Origin: Spongilla lacustris
Lineage: Eukaryota > Porifera > Demospongiae > Spongillida > Spongillidae
NCBI GenBank assembly: GCA_949361645.1
Contig: OX442419.1
Span: 10,260,351-10,324,350, forward strand
Direction: 5' to 3'
Length of the DNA stretch: 64,000 nt
Shown: in pieces, positions 1-12,330 of the stretch
Numbering within the stretch: the stretch's first letter is position 1
How the letters are laid out: every line of letters begins with the position of its first letter
Notes under the pieces: model-generated
Databases searched by the model: none
What the model was told of the DNA's origin: nothing
The model's input: only the letters and a program-made list of their open reading frames with translations
Position numbers and translations under genes: made by a program

Positions 1-32
1 CATGAGATTGTTAGTCTTCATTCAACCATATT

Positions 33-56
33 GGGGGGGGGGGGGGGGGGGGGGGG
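33..56. repeat. Homopolymer tract of 24 G
   Basis: Uninterrupted G run downstream of the calumenin-like stop codon. Similar tracts recur at about 14257-14283 (G), 38111-38128 (G), 38696-38712 (C), 41562-41580 (C) and 54244-54262 (C). Exact lengths may be affected by sequencing. Confidence 0.9.
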
Positions 57-221
57 TTCACAATACATAATCACAATCAGTAGATGTTTAAATCAAAAGA
101 TGATTCATTACAATTGATATGCTGAATCCACAAACACATAAACCAGTTTCCCTAACTAGCTTGATGGTGAGTCACGAGGACTCCAGCACACCCTCACACC
201 CCCACACGGCCACCTCAAAGC

Positions 222-3200
222 TCAGATCTCGTCGTGAGGTTTGTTGAGGTACGCTCCATACTCTGTGGCCCTGCTCCCTGCAAACAGGTCCTGGTGTGTC
301 AGGATCTCATCCTTAGTGAGCCTCTTGTCCTGGGGGGTACAAGGTTCATATAAGTAATGGACTGGGCACTACACCCACTAGACAATGGACTGGGCACTAC
401 ACCCATTAGACAATGGACTGGGCACTACACCACAATGGACTGGGCACTACACCCACTAAACAATGGACTGGACACTACACCCATTAGACAATGGACTGGG
501 CACTACACCCATTAGACAATGGACTGGGCACTACACCCATTAGACAATGGACTGGGCACTACACCCACTAGACAATGGACTGGGCACCAGAGCACAAACA
601 ATTACACAAAATACTTATTAGCCAACTAAAGCATGATGTAGACCATGGATTGGGCACTACACAGCATGGACTGGGCACCCTACCTTGTTGGTATCAGCCT
701 CGTAGATGAGGTGGTTGGTCTCTGCCTCCACTGGGTCATAGCCATCTGGAGCCATCCATTGCCTAAGCTCCTCCCTGTTCAGGCGGCCATCTTTGTCCTT
801 GTCCCTCTGCTCTGTGAAGTGTCTCCTCTCCCTCTCCACCCAGTCAGTCTGCCCACTGCCCTCATAGGAGGGCGTGATGTCAGCTGAGAGATGGGAGGAG
901 CTAGGGTCAAGTGTGCAATCCCCAGACCCACACCCTTTGTACCCCTCCAGGCCCCAGACCCACACCCTTTGTACCTCTAGGCCCCAGGCCTTCATATGTA
1001 CCTTTCGGTTTCCCTCTCATCTAAGCACTATTATGTACCCTCTAGTCCCCAGGCCCACCTATGTATTCATCCACAGTGACAGCTCCGTCTTTGTTCTTGT
1101 CCATCTCAAGAAGCATCTCATCAACCACTATGGCCTTCATGTAGCCAACATCATCTGTAGACACACACACAGATAGCTTACAGTACCAAACATCACATCA
1201 GCTCACAGTACCAAACATCACATCAGCTCACAGTACCAAACATCACATCAGCTTACAGTACCAAACATCACATCAGCTCACAGTACCAAACATCACATCA
1301 GCTCACAGTACCAAACATCACATCAGCTTACAGTACCAAACATCACATCAGCTCACAGTACCAAACATCACATCAGCTCACAGTACCAAACATCACATCA
1401 GTTTACAGTACCAAACATCACATCAGCTTACAGTACCAAACATCACATCAGCTCACAGTACCAAACATCACATCAGCTCACAGTACCAAACATCACATCA
1501 GCTTACAGTACCAAACATCACATCAGCTCACAGTACCAAACATCACATCAGCTCACAGTACCAAACATCACATCAGTTTACAGTACCAAACATCACATCA
1601 GCTTACAGTACCAAACATCACATCAGCTCACAGTACCAAACATCACATCAGCTTACAGTACCAAACATCACATCAGCTTACAGTACCAAACATCACATCA
1701 GCTTACAGTACCAAACATCACATCAGCTTACAGTACCAAACATCACATCAGCTCACAGTACCAAACATCACATCAGCTCACAGTACCAAACATCACATCA
1801 GCTCACAGTACCAAACATCACATCAGCTTACAGTACCAAACATCACATCAGCTTACAGTACCAAACATCACATCAGCTCACAGTACCAAACATCACATCA
1901 GCTCACAGTACCAAACATCACATCAGTTTACAGTACCAAACATCACATCAGCTTACAGTACCAAACATCACATCAGCTCACAGTACCAAACATCACATCA
2001 GCTTACAGTACCAAACATCACATCAGCTCACAGTACCAAACATCACATCAGCTTACAGTACCAAACATCACATCAGCTTACAGTACCAAACATCACATCA
2101 GCTTACAGTACCAAACATCACATCAGCTTACAGTACCAAACATCACATCAGCTCACAGTACCAAACATCACATCAGCTCACAGTACCAAACATCACATCA
2201 GCTCACAGTACCAAACATCACATCAGCTTACAGTACCAAATATCACATCAGCTCACAGTACCAAACATCACATCAGCTTACAGTACCAAACATCACATCA
2301 GCTTACAGTACCAAACATCACATCAGACGACATACGTGGGTGGAGGAACACTCCATACTCTTTCTTGTCCAACCTTCCATCTTTGTTCAGGTCTGCGGCA
2401 TCAAAGCGTCTCTTGTCTCGTACCTGAGCCGCCTTGAACGTCAGCTGACGATGTTTGTCATATATGTCATCTGAATCTGGGGAAGGCATATGGAAATGGT
2501 ATCATAAGAAAGTGATATCATAAGGAAGCGATGTCATAAGGAAGCGATGTCATAAGGAAGCGATGTCATAAGGAAGCGATGTCATAAGGAAGTGATGTCA
2601 TAAGGAAGCGATGTCATAAGGAAGCGATGTCATAAGGAAGCGATGTCATAAGGAAGTGATGTCATAAGGAAGTGATGTCATAAGAAAGCGATGTCATAAG
2701 GAAGTGATGTCATAAGGATTGGATGGCCATCAAGTGAGAAACACAACTATCACAACACACTAAAGGGTAAAGTCATGTCAGATGGATCAACTTTTGCCCT
2801 GACATTGTCCAATGTTGTTTATCACTCTACCACATTGATGACATCATATTTAGATGTGCATACATCCATTTTGAGGTCTCTGTTACTAACCACTGATAAA
2901 CTGTGAGTGATCTAACACTTAGCATGTTTTGCAATGCTTATGTAAACAGGGGGGCGTTTTTGCTTACAGATGGGCTATTCTTCGTGGTATACACTATAAT
3001 GCAACTCCATCTGGTACCATGTACATGGGTGGTGGTTAGGTGTAATTATTGTAAAAAAAAATGAAGCCAACAAGGTAGTTTATAAGGTGTGGAACTTCTA
3101 TTTGACCCTGGCAAAAAGTTCCTTAAGCTCCTGCCAACAAACCTATACCAGCATAATGCTCCAGCTGTTAGCTACCAGGATCAGCAAGTTTCAGGTTGGG

Positions 3201-4865
3201 GTCTCCGCGGGTTTCTGAGATATGAGGCGAAATATAAATGCCAATAAAAAATGTTAACAAAATGTTCACTTCATAATGCCATATTGGGCAGTAGTTTACA
3301 CAGGCGGTTTGCACCCCTACCACATTAAGCAATGAATTTTCATATGGCAGTTCTACTTTGAACATTTTGTTAACATTTTTTATTGGCATTTATATTTCGC
3401 CTCATATCTCAGAAACCCGCGGAGACCCCAACCTGAAACTTGCTGATCCTGGTAGCTAACAGCTGGAGCATTATGCTGGTATAGGTTTGTTGGCAGGAGC
3501 TTAAGGAACTTTTTGCCAGGGTCAAATAGAAGTTCCACACCTTATAAACTACCTTTTAACTTGTTGGCTTCATTTTTTTTTTACAATAATAACCACCACC
3601 CATGTACATGGTACCAGATGGAGTTGCATTATAGTGTATACCACGAAGAATAGCCCATCTGTAAGCAAAAACGCCCCCCTGCTTACATAAGCATTGCAAA
3701 ACATGCTAAGTGTTAGATCACTCACAGTTTATCAGTGGTTAGTAACAGAGACCTCAAAATGGATGTATGCACATCTAAATATGATGTCATCAATGTGGTA
3801 GAGTGATAAACAACATTGGACAATGTCAGGGCAAAAGTTGATCCATCTGACATGACTTTACACTAAAGTAATCACAGATACATCACCTACACCTACACCT
3901 ATGCCTACACACACATACCTCTCTTGTGCCCAAAAGCAGTTGCCACATGCTCCTCCCAATCCAAGTTGCCATCTTTGTCCTTGTCTCTATGTCCGAGATT
4001 ACGCTGAACATCAGAAGCCACATACCTGTGTAAAAAGGCAGGTTACAAGGGGTTAATCAAGGGCAAGGTTACAAGGAGTTAAACAAGGGCAAGGTTACAA
4101 GGGGTTAAACAAGATACACAGTTCCTGGACTTTCAAGAGCCAAACATCACTTAAAGAATCATGTGAGGGAGCAGTAAGGTGGGGTGGGGTGGGGAGGGAG
4201 GTGGGAAGGAGGGGGTGGGGTGGGATGGGAGGGAGGTGGGTGGGAGGGAAAGGTGGGATGGGAGGGAGGTGGGTGGGAGGGAGGTGTGCATCATGCATAG
4301 CTGAGCTGCATCCATTGGTCATTTAATTCAGGATGATACATTCTACGTACTACGTACCTGTCAGCGACGTGCTTGATCCAATCCTTCAGTTCATCATCGG
4401 TCACGAAGCCATCCTTGTTCTTATCCACTTTGTCCACTATCATCCTGGGGACGAGGTAGAAGCTTCATGCATGTACACGTACCCCGTACACGTACCTACA
4501 TGTAAGCCCACACAATACGTTATCTACTTTCGCTACTCAACACGCACACCACTTGCACGATCTTTGTAACTCACGCCAACTTCTTCTTGGCATCTGAGCG
4601 AGTCATTTGGTCGAACTCTTTCGCCTCTTCTTTGCCGAGGAAGGCTTCGTGGTCGTACTGTGTGTTGTGCTGGTCACCAGAGAAGTGCTCGTGATCCGAG
4701 AGGTCATCCTTGTGTTCATCGGCTGGGGAGGAAGGGGGGGGAGGTGTGCTTTAAAACAACACCTTAACGACCATTAGCAGTCAGCCAAATACCTGCTGGC
4801 TTGCAGTTGACTAACACGACCGCCAAAAGCAGGAGAAAGCTGAAAGACGTAGCAGACTTATGCAT
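222..4865 (-). CDS. Calumenin/reticulocalbin-like CREC family EF-hand protein (8 exons)
   Basis: Exons (5' to 3'): 4865-4793, 4722-4575, 4444-4358, 4025-3919, 2476-2336, 1154-1059, 883-684, 329-222. All have GT/AG ends and compatible phases; together they give 960 nt, 319 aa, close to vertebrate calumenin at about 315 aa. The N-terminus (MHKSATSFSFLLLLAVV) is a signal peptide. Six EF-hand loops follow: DKNKDG (exon 3), DKDKDG (4), DLNKDG (5), DKNKDG (6), DKDKDG (7) and DTNKDK across the exon 7/8 join. The protein ends in HDEI, a variant of the HDEL/HDEF ER-retrieval tail of this family. The family are low-affinity Ca2+-binding proteins of the ER and secretory pathway with chaperone-like partners. 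Calumenin and reticulocalbin cannot be separated from this sequence alone. Introns 4, 5 and 7 are filled with repeats; intron 4 hosts a foldback element. Start chosen because it is the only ATG giving a signal peptide in phase with exon 2. Confidence 0.93.
345..592. repeat. Minisatellite in calumenin intron 7
   Basis: About nine copies of a unit of roughly 28 bp around acaatggactgggcactaca. The first bases of the same intron, at the donor 683-665 on the minus strand, read GTAGGGTGCCCAGTCCAT, which closely resembles the minus-strand repeat core GTAGTGCCCAGTCCAT. The array may therefore derive from the splice-donor region. Confidence 0.85.
1168..2327. repeat. 25-bp minisatellite filling calumenin intron 5
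   Basis: About 46 near-perfect copies of a 25-bp unit (core cagtaccaaacatcacat). Variants ctcac, cttac and tttac form a higher-order pattern: the tttac variant recurs near 1401, 1576 and 1926, that is at multiples of seven units. The array leaves only about 10 bp at the donor and 13 bp at the acceptor, so the intron is essentially the minisatellite. Confidence 0.97.
2508..2720. repeat. 16-bp minisatellite in calumenin intron 4
   Basis: About 13 copies of a 16-bp unit, aaggaagcgatgtcat, with a/g variants. It lies about 30 bp from the acceptor of exon 5 on the minus strand. Confidence 0.9.
2758..3868. mobile_element. Foldback (long inverted-repeat) transposon in calumenin intron 4
   Basis: Two arms of about 500 bp (2768-3267 and 3360-3860) are near-perfect reverse complements with only small indels, separated by a 92-bp spacer. 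Immediately outside lies a direct repeat, cactaaag, at 2758-2765 and 3861-3868, the size of an 8-bp target-site duplication. No transposase is present, so it is non-autonomous. The 8-bp duplication suggests hAT-like mobilisation, but the ends do not show a textbook hAT terminus. The close match of the arms argues for recent insertion or arm homogenisation. Confidence 0.85.
4030..4300. repeat. Simple repeats in calumenin intron 3
   Basis: Three imperfect copies of about 26 bp (core caaggttacaaggggtta) at 4035-4110, followed by a G-rich block of gggaggtgggtggga type at 4170-4290. On the minus strand the latter is C/T-rich intron sequence. Confidence 0.7.
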
Positions 4866-4925
4866 ATCGGAGTGGAGAGAGAGACGCATGCCTGGCGTAT
4901 AGTACTCGTCGCTTATATATCCCAC
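4866..4925 (-). promoter_or_regulatory. Core promoter of the calumenin-like gene with TATA-like box
   Basis: On the minus strand ATATATAAG lies at 4920-4912, about 47 bp upstream of the ATG at 4865. This spacing would put a transcription start near 4885 with a short 5' UTR. The assignment rests on motif and position only. Confidence 0.5.
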
Positions 4926-5139
4926 ACCGAAGCCACAAAGGCTTTTGTGTGGCGCGCATTCCGCTTTTCGCTCCCAATGCCCAGACGTCTTCTATAACGC
5001 TCCAGAAAATTCTACATACGGGCAGCGGCGGCGCTCCGCATCTGGGCCTTATGGTCTCGTCCCCATACCACAACGTGCATACCCATGTGTTAATGCGGGT
5101 ACCCAACCTCTATAACGATACACAGATGCAAGTGTTCCT

Positions 5140-5395
5140 GGCAACATTTGTCCCCTCCTCCTGGCAACATGTTGTCCCTTCCACAACAGTGGCTCTGCCT
5201 GGTAACTGTGGTCTCCATGGTACCTCACCAGTCCCTCTCCATGGCGATATGTAGTCCCTCTGCCCCTCTCCATGGCAACATGTGGCCCCCTCTGTCCCTC
5301 TCCATGGCAACACTTGGTCCCTCTGTCCCTCTCCATGGCAACATGTAGTCCCTCTATTCCTCTCCATGGCAACATGTGTCTCCTCCTCTTGGCAA
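5140..5395. repeat. Imperfect minisatellite around ctctccatggcaacatgt
   Basis: About eight degenerate units of 32-36 bp, each with ccatggcaac plus a gtccctctg segment. Several short open frames in this stretch are by-products of the periodicity. Confidence 0.85.
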
Positions 5396-5534
5396 CAACT
5401 CATGAAGGACACTTCACACTCCCTTTGCAGGTGAGAGCGGGTATGCTCCAATAGATAGGCAATGTGCAGCGCCATGTTTGAGGACAGCCTTCTGTGGGTG
5501 TAATGACATATTGATCTGTATGTGCACATATGTT

Positions 5535-5875
5535 GTACACGTTATGTACACCATGTGCACACCACTGTTAGGTACACGTTATGTACACCATGTGCACACC
5601 ACTGTTAGGTACACGTTATGTACACCATGTGCACACCACTGTTAGGTACACGTTATGCACACCATGTGCACACCACTGTCAGGTACACGTTATGTACACC
5701 ATGTGCACACCACTGTTAGGTACACGTTATGTACACCATGTGCACACCACTGTTAGGTACACATTATGTACACCATGTGCACACCACTGTTAGGTACACA
5801 TTATGCACACCATGTGCACACCACTGTTAGGTACACGTTATGTACACCATGTGCACACCACTGTTAGGTACACAT
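5535..5875. repeat. 37-bp minisatellite
   Basis: About nine copies of a 37-bp unit containing ttatgtacaccatgtgcac and cactgttaggtacac. Variation is confined to a few positions. Confidence 0.93.
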
Positions 5876-6004
5876 GTCTGTCAAGTATTTGTTTGGCATG
5901 AGTTGCTGAAAGGGGATGGGGAGGAGGGATAACCCCGCCCACCATCCAGGGGCTCCATGGTGGTGACAAACCACAGCAGATTTGTGTATACAATTTCATA
6001 CGTG

Positions 6005-6672
6005 AGGTTTGCTATATCTTAAGGATGTCCTAGCTGCTCTGTCAGCTTAAGGATGTCCTAGCTGCCTGTCAGCTTAAGGATGTTCTAGCTGCTCTGTCAG
6101 CTTAAGGATGTCCTAGCTGCCTGTCAGCTTAAGGATGTTCTAGCTGCTCTGTCAGCTTAAGGATGTCCTAGCTGCCTGTCAGCTTAAGGATGTCCTAGCT
6201 GCTCTGCCAGCTTAAGGATGTCCTAGCTGCTCTGTCAGCTTAAGGATGTCCTAGCTGCTCTGTCAGCTTAAGGATGTCCTAGCTGCTGTCAGCTTAAGGA
6301 TGTCCTAGCTGCTCTGTCAGCTTAAGGATGTTCTAGCTGCTCTGTCAGCTTAGCTGCTCTGTCAGCTTAAGGATGTCCTAGCTGCTCTGTCAGCTTAAGG
6401 ATGTCCTAGCTGCTCTGTGAGCTTAAGGATGTCCTAGCTGCTCTGTCAGCTTAAGGAGCCGCTCTGTGAGCTTAAGGATGTCCTAGCTGCTCTGTCAGCT
6501 TAAGGAGCCGCTCTGTGAGCTTAAGGATGTCCTAGCTGCTCTGTCAGCTTAAGGATGTCCTAGCCGCTCTGTCAGCTTAAGGAGCCGCTCTGTGAGCTTA
6601 AGGATGTCCTAGCTGCTCTGTCAGCTTAAGGATGTCCTAGCTGCTCTGTGAGCTTAAGCTGCTCTGTCAGCA
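6005..6672. repeat. 28-bp minisatellite (cttaaggatgtcctagctg type)
   Basis: About 24 copies with frequent partial units: cttaaggatgtcctagctgc followed by tctgtcag. Internal deletions give cttaaggagccgctctg variants in the second half. Confidence 0.93.
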
Positions 6673-6784
6673 GGAATGCTACTCTATATTTGGCTGCAAA
6701 ACTGTTCATATACATACCCGGGTGGGCACTAGTAGGAAACATGTGGACAGGGAAATTAATGCGAATTCGTTAACACTTGAAACA

Positions 6785-6935
6785 TACTTGGGCCCAGGCC
6801 CAGATAGATGTGACTCAGGCCCAGGCCCAGATAGATGTGACTTGGGCCCAGGCCCAGATAGATGTGACTCAGGCCCAGGCCCAGATAGATGTGACTCAGG
6901 CCCAGGCCCAGATAGATGTGACCCGGGCCCAAAGT
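6785..6935. repeat. 27-bp minisatellite rich in ggcccaggccc
   Basis: Five to six copies of a 27-bp unit (ggcccaggcccagatagatg plus a short variable end). Because 27 is a multiple of three, both strands show a short repetitive open frame that I regard as non-coding. Confidence 0.9.
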
Positions 6936-6992
6936 ACCGGTCAGACAGCCCTATGAGGATCTGGAGCATAGGGTTCAATGATGGAGCTGTTC

Positions 6993-9932
6993 ACTAGGTA
7001 GACACCACCACTACTTGGTCACTAGGTAGACACCACCACTACTTGGTCACTAGGTAGACACCACCACTACTTGGTCACTAGGTAGACACCACCACTACTT
7101 GGTCACTAGGTAGACACCACCACTACTTGGTCACTAGGTAGACACCACCACTACTTGGTCACTAGGTAGACACCACCACTACTTGGTCACTAGGTAGACA
7201 CCACCACTACTTGGTCACTAAGTAGACACCACCACTACTTGGTCACTAGGTAGACACCACCACTACTTGGTCACTAGGTAGACACCACCACTACTTGGTC
7301 ACTAGGTAGACACCACCACTACTTGGTCACTAGGTAGACACCACCACTACTTGGTCACTAGGTAGACACCACCACTACTTGGTCACTAGGCAGACACCAC
7401 CACTACTTGGTCACTAGGTAGACATCACCCCTACTTAATCACTAAGTAGACACCACCACTACTTGGTCACTAGGTAGACACCACCCCTACTTGATCACTA
7501 AGTAGACACCACCACTACTTGATCACTAGGTAGACACCACCACTACTTGGTCACTAAGTAGACACCACCACTACTTGGTCACTAAGTAGACACCACCACT
7601 ACTTGGTCACTAGGTAGACACCACCACTACTTGGTCACTAGGTAGACACCACCACTACTTGGTCACTAGGTAGACATCACCACTACTTGGTCACTAGGCA
7701 GACACCACCACTACTTGGTCACTAGGTAGACACCACCCCTACTTGATCACTAAGTGGACACCACCACTACTTGATCACTAGGTAGACACCACCACTACTT
7801 GGTCACTAAGTAGACACCACCACTACTTGGTCACTAGGTAGACACCACCACTACTTGGTCACTAGGTAGACACCACCACTACCTGATCACTAGGTAGACA
7901 CCACCACTACTTGGTCACTAGGTAGACACCACCACTACTTGGTCACTAGGTAGACACCACCACTACTTGGTCACTAGGTAGACACCACCACTACTTGGTC
8001 ACTAGGTAGGCACCACCACTACTTGATCACTAAGTAGACACCACCACTACTTGATCACTAGGTAGACACCACCACTACTTGGTCACTAGGTAGACACCAC
8101 CACTACTTGATCACTAGGTAGACACCACCACTACTTGGTCACTAGGTAGACACCACCACTACTTGGTCACTAGGTAGACACCACCACTACTTGGTCACTA
8201 GGTAGACACCACCACTACTTGGTCACTAGGTAGACACCACCACTACTTGGTCACTAGGTAGACACCACCACTACTTGGTCACTAGGTAGACACCACCACT
8301 ACTTGGTCACTAGGTAGACACCACCACTACTTGGTCACTAGGTAGACACCACCACTACTTGGTCACTAGGTAGACACCACCACTACTTGGTCACTAGGTA
8401 GACACCACCACTACTTGGTCACTAGGTAGGCACCACCACTACTTGGTCACTAGGTAGACACCACCACTACTTGGTCACTAGGTAGACACCACCACTACTT
8501 GGTCACTAGGTAGGCACCACCACTACTTGGTCACTAGGTAGACACCACCACTACTTGGTCACTAGGTAGACACCACCACTACTTGGTCACTAGGTAGACA
8601 CCACCACTACTTGGTCACTAGGTAGACACCACCACTACTTGGTCACTAGGTAGACACCACCACTACTTGATCACTAAGTAGACACCACCACTACTTGGTC
8701 ACTAGGTAGACACCACCACTACTTGGTCACTAGGTAGACACCACCACTACTTGGTCACTAGGTAGACACCACCACTACTTGGTCACTAGGTAGACACCAC
8801 CACTACTTGGTCACTAGGTAGACACCACCATTACTTGGTCACTAGGTAGACACCACCACTACTTGGTCACTAGGTAGACACCACCACTACTTGGTCACTA
8901 GGTAGCCACCACCACTACTTGGTCACTAGGTAGACACCACCACTACTTGGTCACTAGGTAGGCACCACCACTACTTGGTCACTAGGTAGACACCACCACT
9001 ACTTGGTCACTAGGTAGACACCACCACTACTTGGTCACTAGGTAGACACCACCACTACTTGGTCACTAGGTAGGCACCACCACTACTTGGTCACTAGGTA
9101 GACACCACCACTACTTGGTCACTAGGTAGACACCACCACTACTTGGTCACTAGGTAGACACCACCCCTACTTGGTCACTAGGTAGACACCACCACTACTT
9201 GGTCACTAGGTAGACACCACCACTACTTGGTCACTAGGTAGACACCACCACTACTTGGTCACTAGGTAGGCACCACCACTACTTGGTCACTAGGTAGACA
9301 CCACCACTACTTGGTCACTAGGTAGACACCACCACTACTTGGTCACTAGGTAGACACCACCACTACTTGGTCACTAAGTAGACACCACCACTACTTGGTC
9401 ACTAGGTAGACACCACCACTACTTGGTCACTAGGTAGCCACCACCACTACTTGGTCACTAGGTAGGCACCACCACTACTTGGTCACTAGGTAGACACCAC
9501 CACTACTTGGTCACTAGGTAGACACCACCACTACTTGGTCACTAGGTAGACACCACCACTACTTGATCACTAAGTAGACACCACCACTACTTGATCACTA
9601 GGTAGACACCACCACTACTTGGTCACTAGGTAGACACCACCACTACTTGGTCACTAGGTAGACACCACCACTACTTGGTCACTAGGTAGACACCACCACT
9701 ACTTGGTCACTAGGTAGACACCACCACTACTTGGTCACTAGGTAGACACCACCACTACTTGATCACTAGGTAGACACCACCACTACCTGGTCACTAGGTA
9801 GGCACCACCACTACTTGGTCACTAAGTAGACACCACCACTACTTGGTCACTAGGTAGACTCCACCACTACTTGGTCACTAGGTAGACACCACCACTACCT
9901 GGTCACTAGGTAGACACCACCACTACTTGGAG
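6993..9932. repeat. Giant 28-bp minisatellite
   Basis: About 105 tandem copies of a 28-bp unit containing actaggtagacaccaccact. Units differ by scattered substitutions (ggtc/gatc, taggtag/taagtag, gacacc/ggcacc). Unit length is conserved throughout, so copy-number change has been by whole units. It occupies the gene-free interval between the calumenin and zinc-finger genes. Confidence 0.98.
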
Positions 9933-10850
<918 letters not shown>

Positions 10851-11098
10851 GGCAGCACTGATGGTACATTTAGTGATTCCCTACTGACCATGAATATCAT
10901 CCCATCAAACCATCACCGCCCATTAAATCCGTTTTTAAACAGATTAAACGCCCATCAGGTGCAGCTGCTAAGCTGTTAATAAAATAGAACTGAACAGTAA
11001 GTAGGCACATGACCAATTGAAGCCCCTCCTTAAGAGCTCCTTCCTCCCTCTCCCCCCTCCCCTCCCCTTCCTCTCTTCCCTTCCCCCAAACACCAACT

Positions 11099-12172
11099 CT
11101 AAACACCCCCACAGACCCCTATTCTCACAGGGGTTCGTGTCCATTCCTCTTGATCCTTGTAGCAGGCCCCCTGAGCATCCACTTCCCCCCTGCAGTGGGC
11201 CCCCCGAGCATCCACTTCCCCCCTGCAGTGGGCCCCCCGAGCATCCACTTCCCCCCTGCAGTGGGCCCCCTGGACGTGTAGGAGGAGCTTGTAGCGTGCA
11301 GCAAATGCTCTGGTTCCCTCTGGGCACGCCCTCCACCGGCAGAGAAGGTCGCCCCGCCCACCGTGCTGTGGGCCCACCAGCTTGAAGGGCGCGCGCGGGA
11401 CGTGACACGCCTCCACGTGTGAGTACAGTTCCCTGTGGCTCGCAAAGGCGATGCCACACGCCAGCCACTCACACCTGAAGCCAGCTCCGCCCTTCTCCGC
11501 CGGCAACGGAGCCACGCCCACACCACGATTCCAGTGGGACGCGTTCTTCTGCACGAGGGAGGCAGCTGCTCCTGCTACTGCCGGGGCTTTTCGGGCGGCT
11601 ATGAGCGGCAGCAGGTCCCGCCCCGCTGCCTCCTGGTCGGATGCTCCGACCCTCGTCTGCAGCCGTCTGCATAGCTCGTCGAGTCTCGGCCTGGTGCTGT
11701 CGTACGATGGAGGCGTGCCCCGCCCCTGTGTGCCCCGCTCGCTCTCGTACCGAGAAAGCGAGGTATCCAGGCAGGAAGCATCCGGGATGTGATCGCTCGG
11801 GGCGGGGTTGGGTTTAACGGAGCCCCTGGGCGGCAGCTTGCCAAAAGAAATCTTGCGCACTGCGCCAGTTTCCTCCGTTTGGTGGAATACCCAACCCACG
11901 GTCCTGTCAAGAGGGTCAAGCTTGGGAAGGGCGCGAAGGTAGGTTTCGAAACTGTTCGCCTTGCAGCTGTCCTGCTTAGCCAAGCCTCGAGGCTTCGCAG
12001 CTGCAGCTGGTACCCCTGGAGATTGCTTTGTGCCAGCTGCCACGTGATCATACGCACCGCTGAGCCTCTTGAATCCCTTCTTAATGCTGTCCACACAGCT
12101 CGAGAACGTCAGCTTGGGGCGTTTCATCTCGTCAGCCGGACGTCGCACATATCTGATTCGGCCAGTGGTCAT
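11099..12172 (-). CDS. C2H2 zinc-finger protein with a GLI/GLIS/ZIC-type finger pair
   Basis: One long open frame. The ORF opens further upstream, but that part overlaps the NAP1 last exon in another frame, so I take the ATG at 12172 (MTTGRIRYVRR), giving 357 codons. The N-terminal two thirds is basic/Ser-Pro rich and unrecognised. Near the C-terminus are two fingers: CEWLAC...H-x4-H, then CRWRAC followed 15 residues later by H-x4-H. The C-x4-C spacing, the tryptophan after the first cysteine and the FAARYKLLLH helix resemble fingers 1-2 of GLIS/ZIC/GLI transcription factors. Fingers 3-5 and the TGEKP linker are absent; instead an 11-residue segment (GAHCRGEVDAR) is repeated three times from a 33-bp DNA repeat. 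The gene may splice out at a GTGAGA near 11133. It is probably a nuclear DNA-binding protein, truncated or divergent. Confidence 0.6.
   Translation of the reverse strand: MTTGRIRYVRRPADEMKRPKLTFSSCVDSIKKGFKRLSGAYDHVAAGTKQSPGVPAAAAKPRGLAKQDSCKANSFETYLRALPKLDPLDRTVGWVFHQTEETGAVRKISFGKLPPRGSVKPNPAPSDHIPDASCLDTSLSRYESERGTQGRGTPPSYDSTRPRLDELCRRLQTRVGASDQEAAGRDLLPLIAARKAPAVAGAAASLVQKNASHWNRGVGVAPLPAEKGGAGFRCEWLACGIAFASHRELYSHVEACHVPRAPFKLVGPQHGGRGDLLCRWRACPEGTRAFAARYKLLLHVQGAHCRGEVDARGAHCRGEVDARGAHCRGEVDAQGACYKDQEEWTRTPVRIGVCGGV
11168..11275. repeat. 33-bp tandem repeat inside the zinc-finger ORF
   Basis: Three full copies of a 33-bp unit containing gtgggccccccgagcatcc. As 33 is a multiple of three, it adds 11-residue repeats just after finger 2 rather than breaking the frame. 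Confidence 0.9.
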
Positions 12173-12208
12173 TGCCGCACTGGCATCTTCATGTTGGTAT
12201 GGTACTAC

Positions 12209-12220
12209 CGCGCATGCGCT
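12209..12220. promoter_or_regulatory. NRF1-like palindrome upstream of the zinc-finger ATG
   Basis: cgcgcatgcgct contains the 10-bp palindrome gcgcatgcgc, the core of the NRF1 consensus (YGCGCAYGCGCR). It lies 37 bp upstream of the ATG at 12172 and between that gene and the 3' end of NAP1, where a promoter is expected. Assignment is by motif only. Confidence 0.4.
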
Positions 12221-12330
12221 GCTACACGTTTTAATACTGGTAGAATGCATACTAGGAATAACACACGACCAACAACACGTACAAGCAGATAAACGAGGTA
12301 TGATAACGGGTTTAATGTGTTCTAGGCTCT

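Noticed and set aside
6993..9932. CRISPR-like regular repeats
   Set aside because: The 28-bp units are strictly contiguous with no unique spacers, and the DNA is eukaryotic.
11789..12292. Plus-strand 167-codon open frame opposite the zinc-finger gene
   Set aside because: It is a shadow of the minus-strand coding sequence, GC-rich with no recognisable domain.
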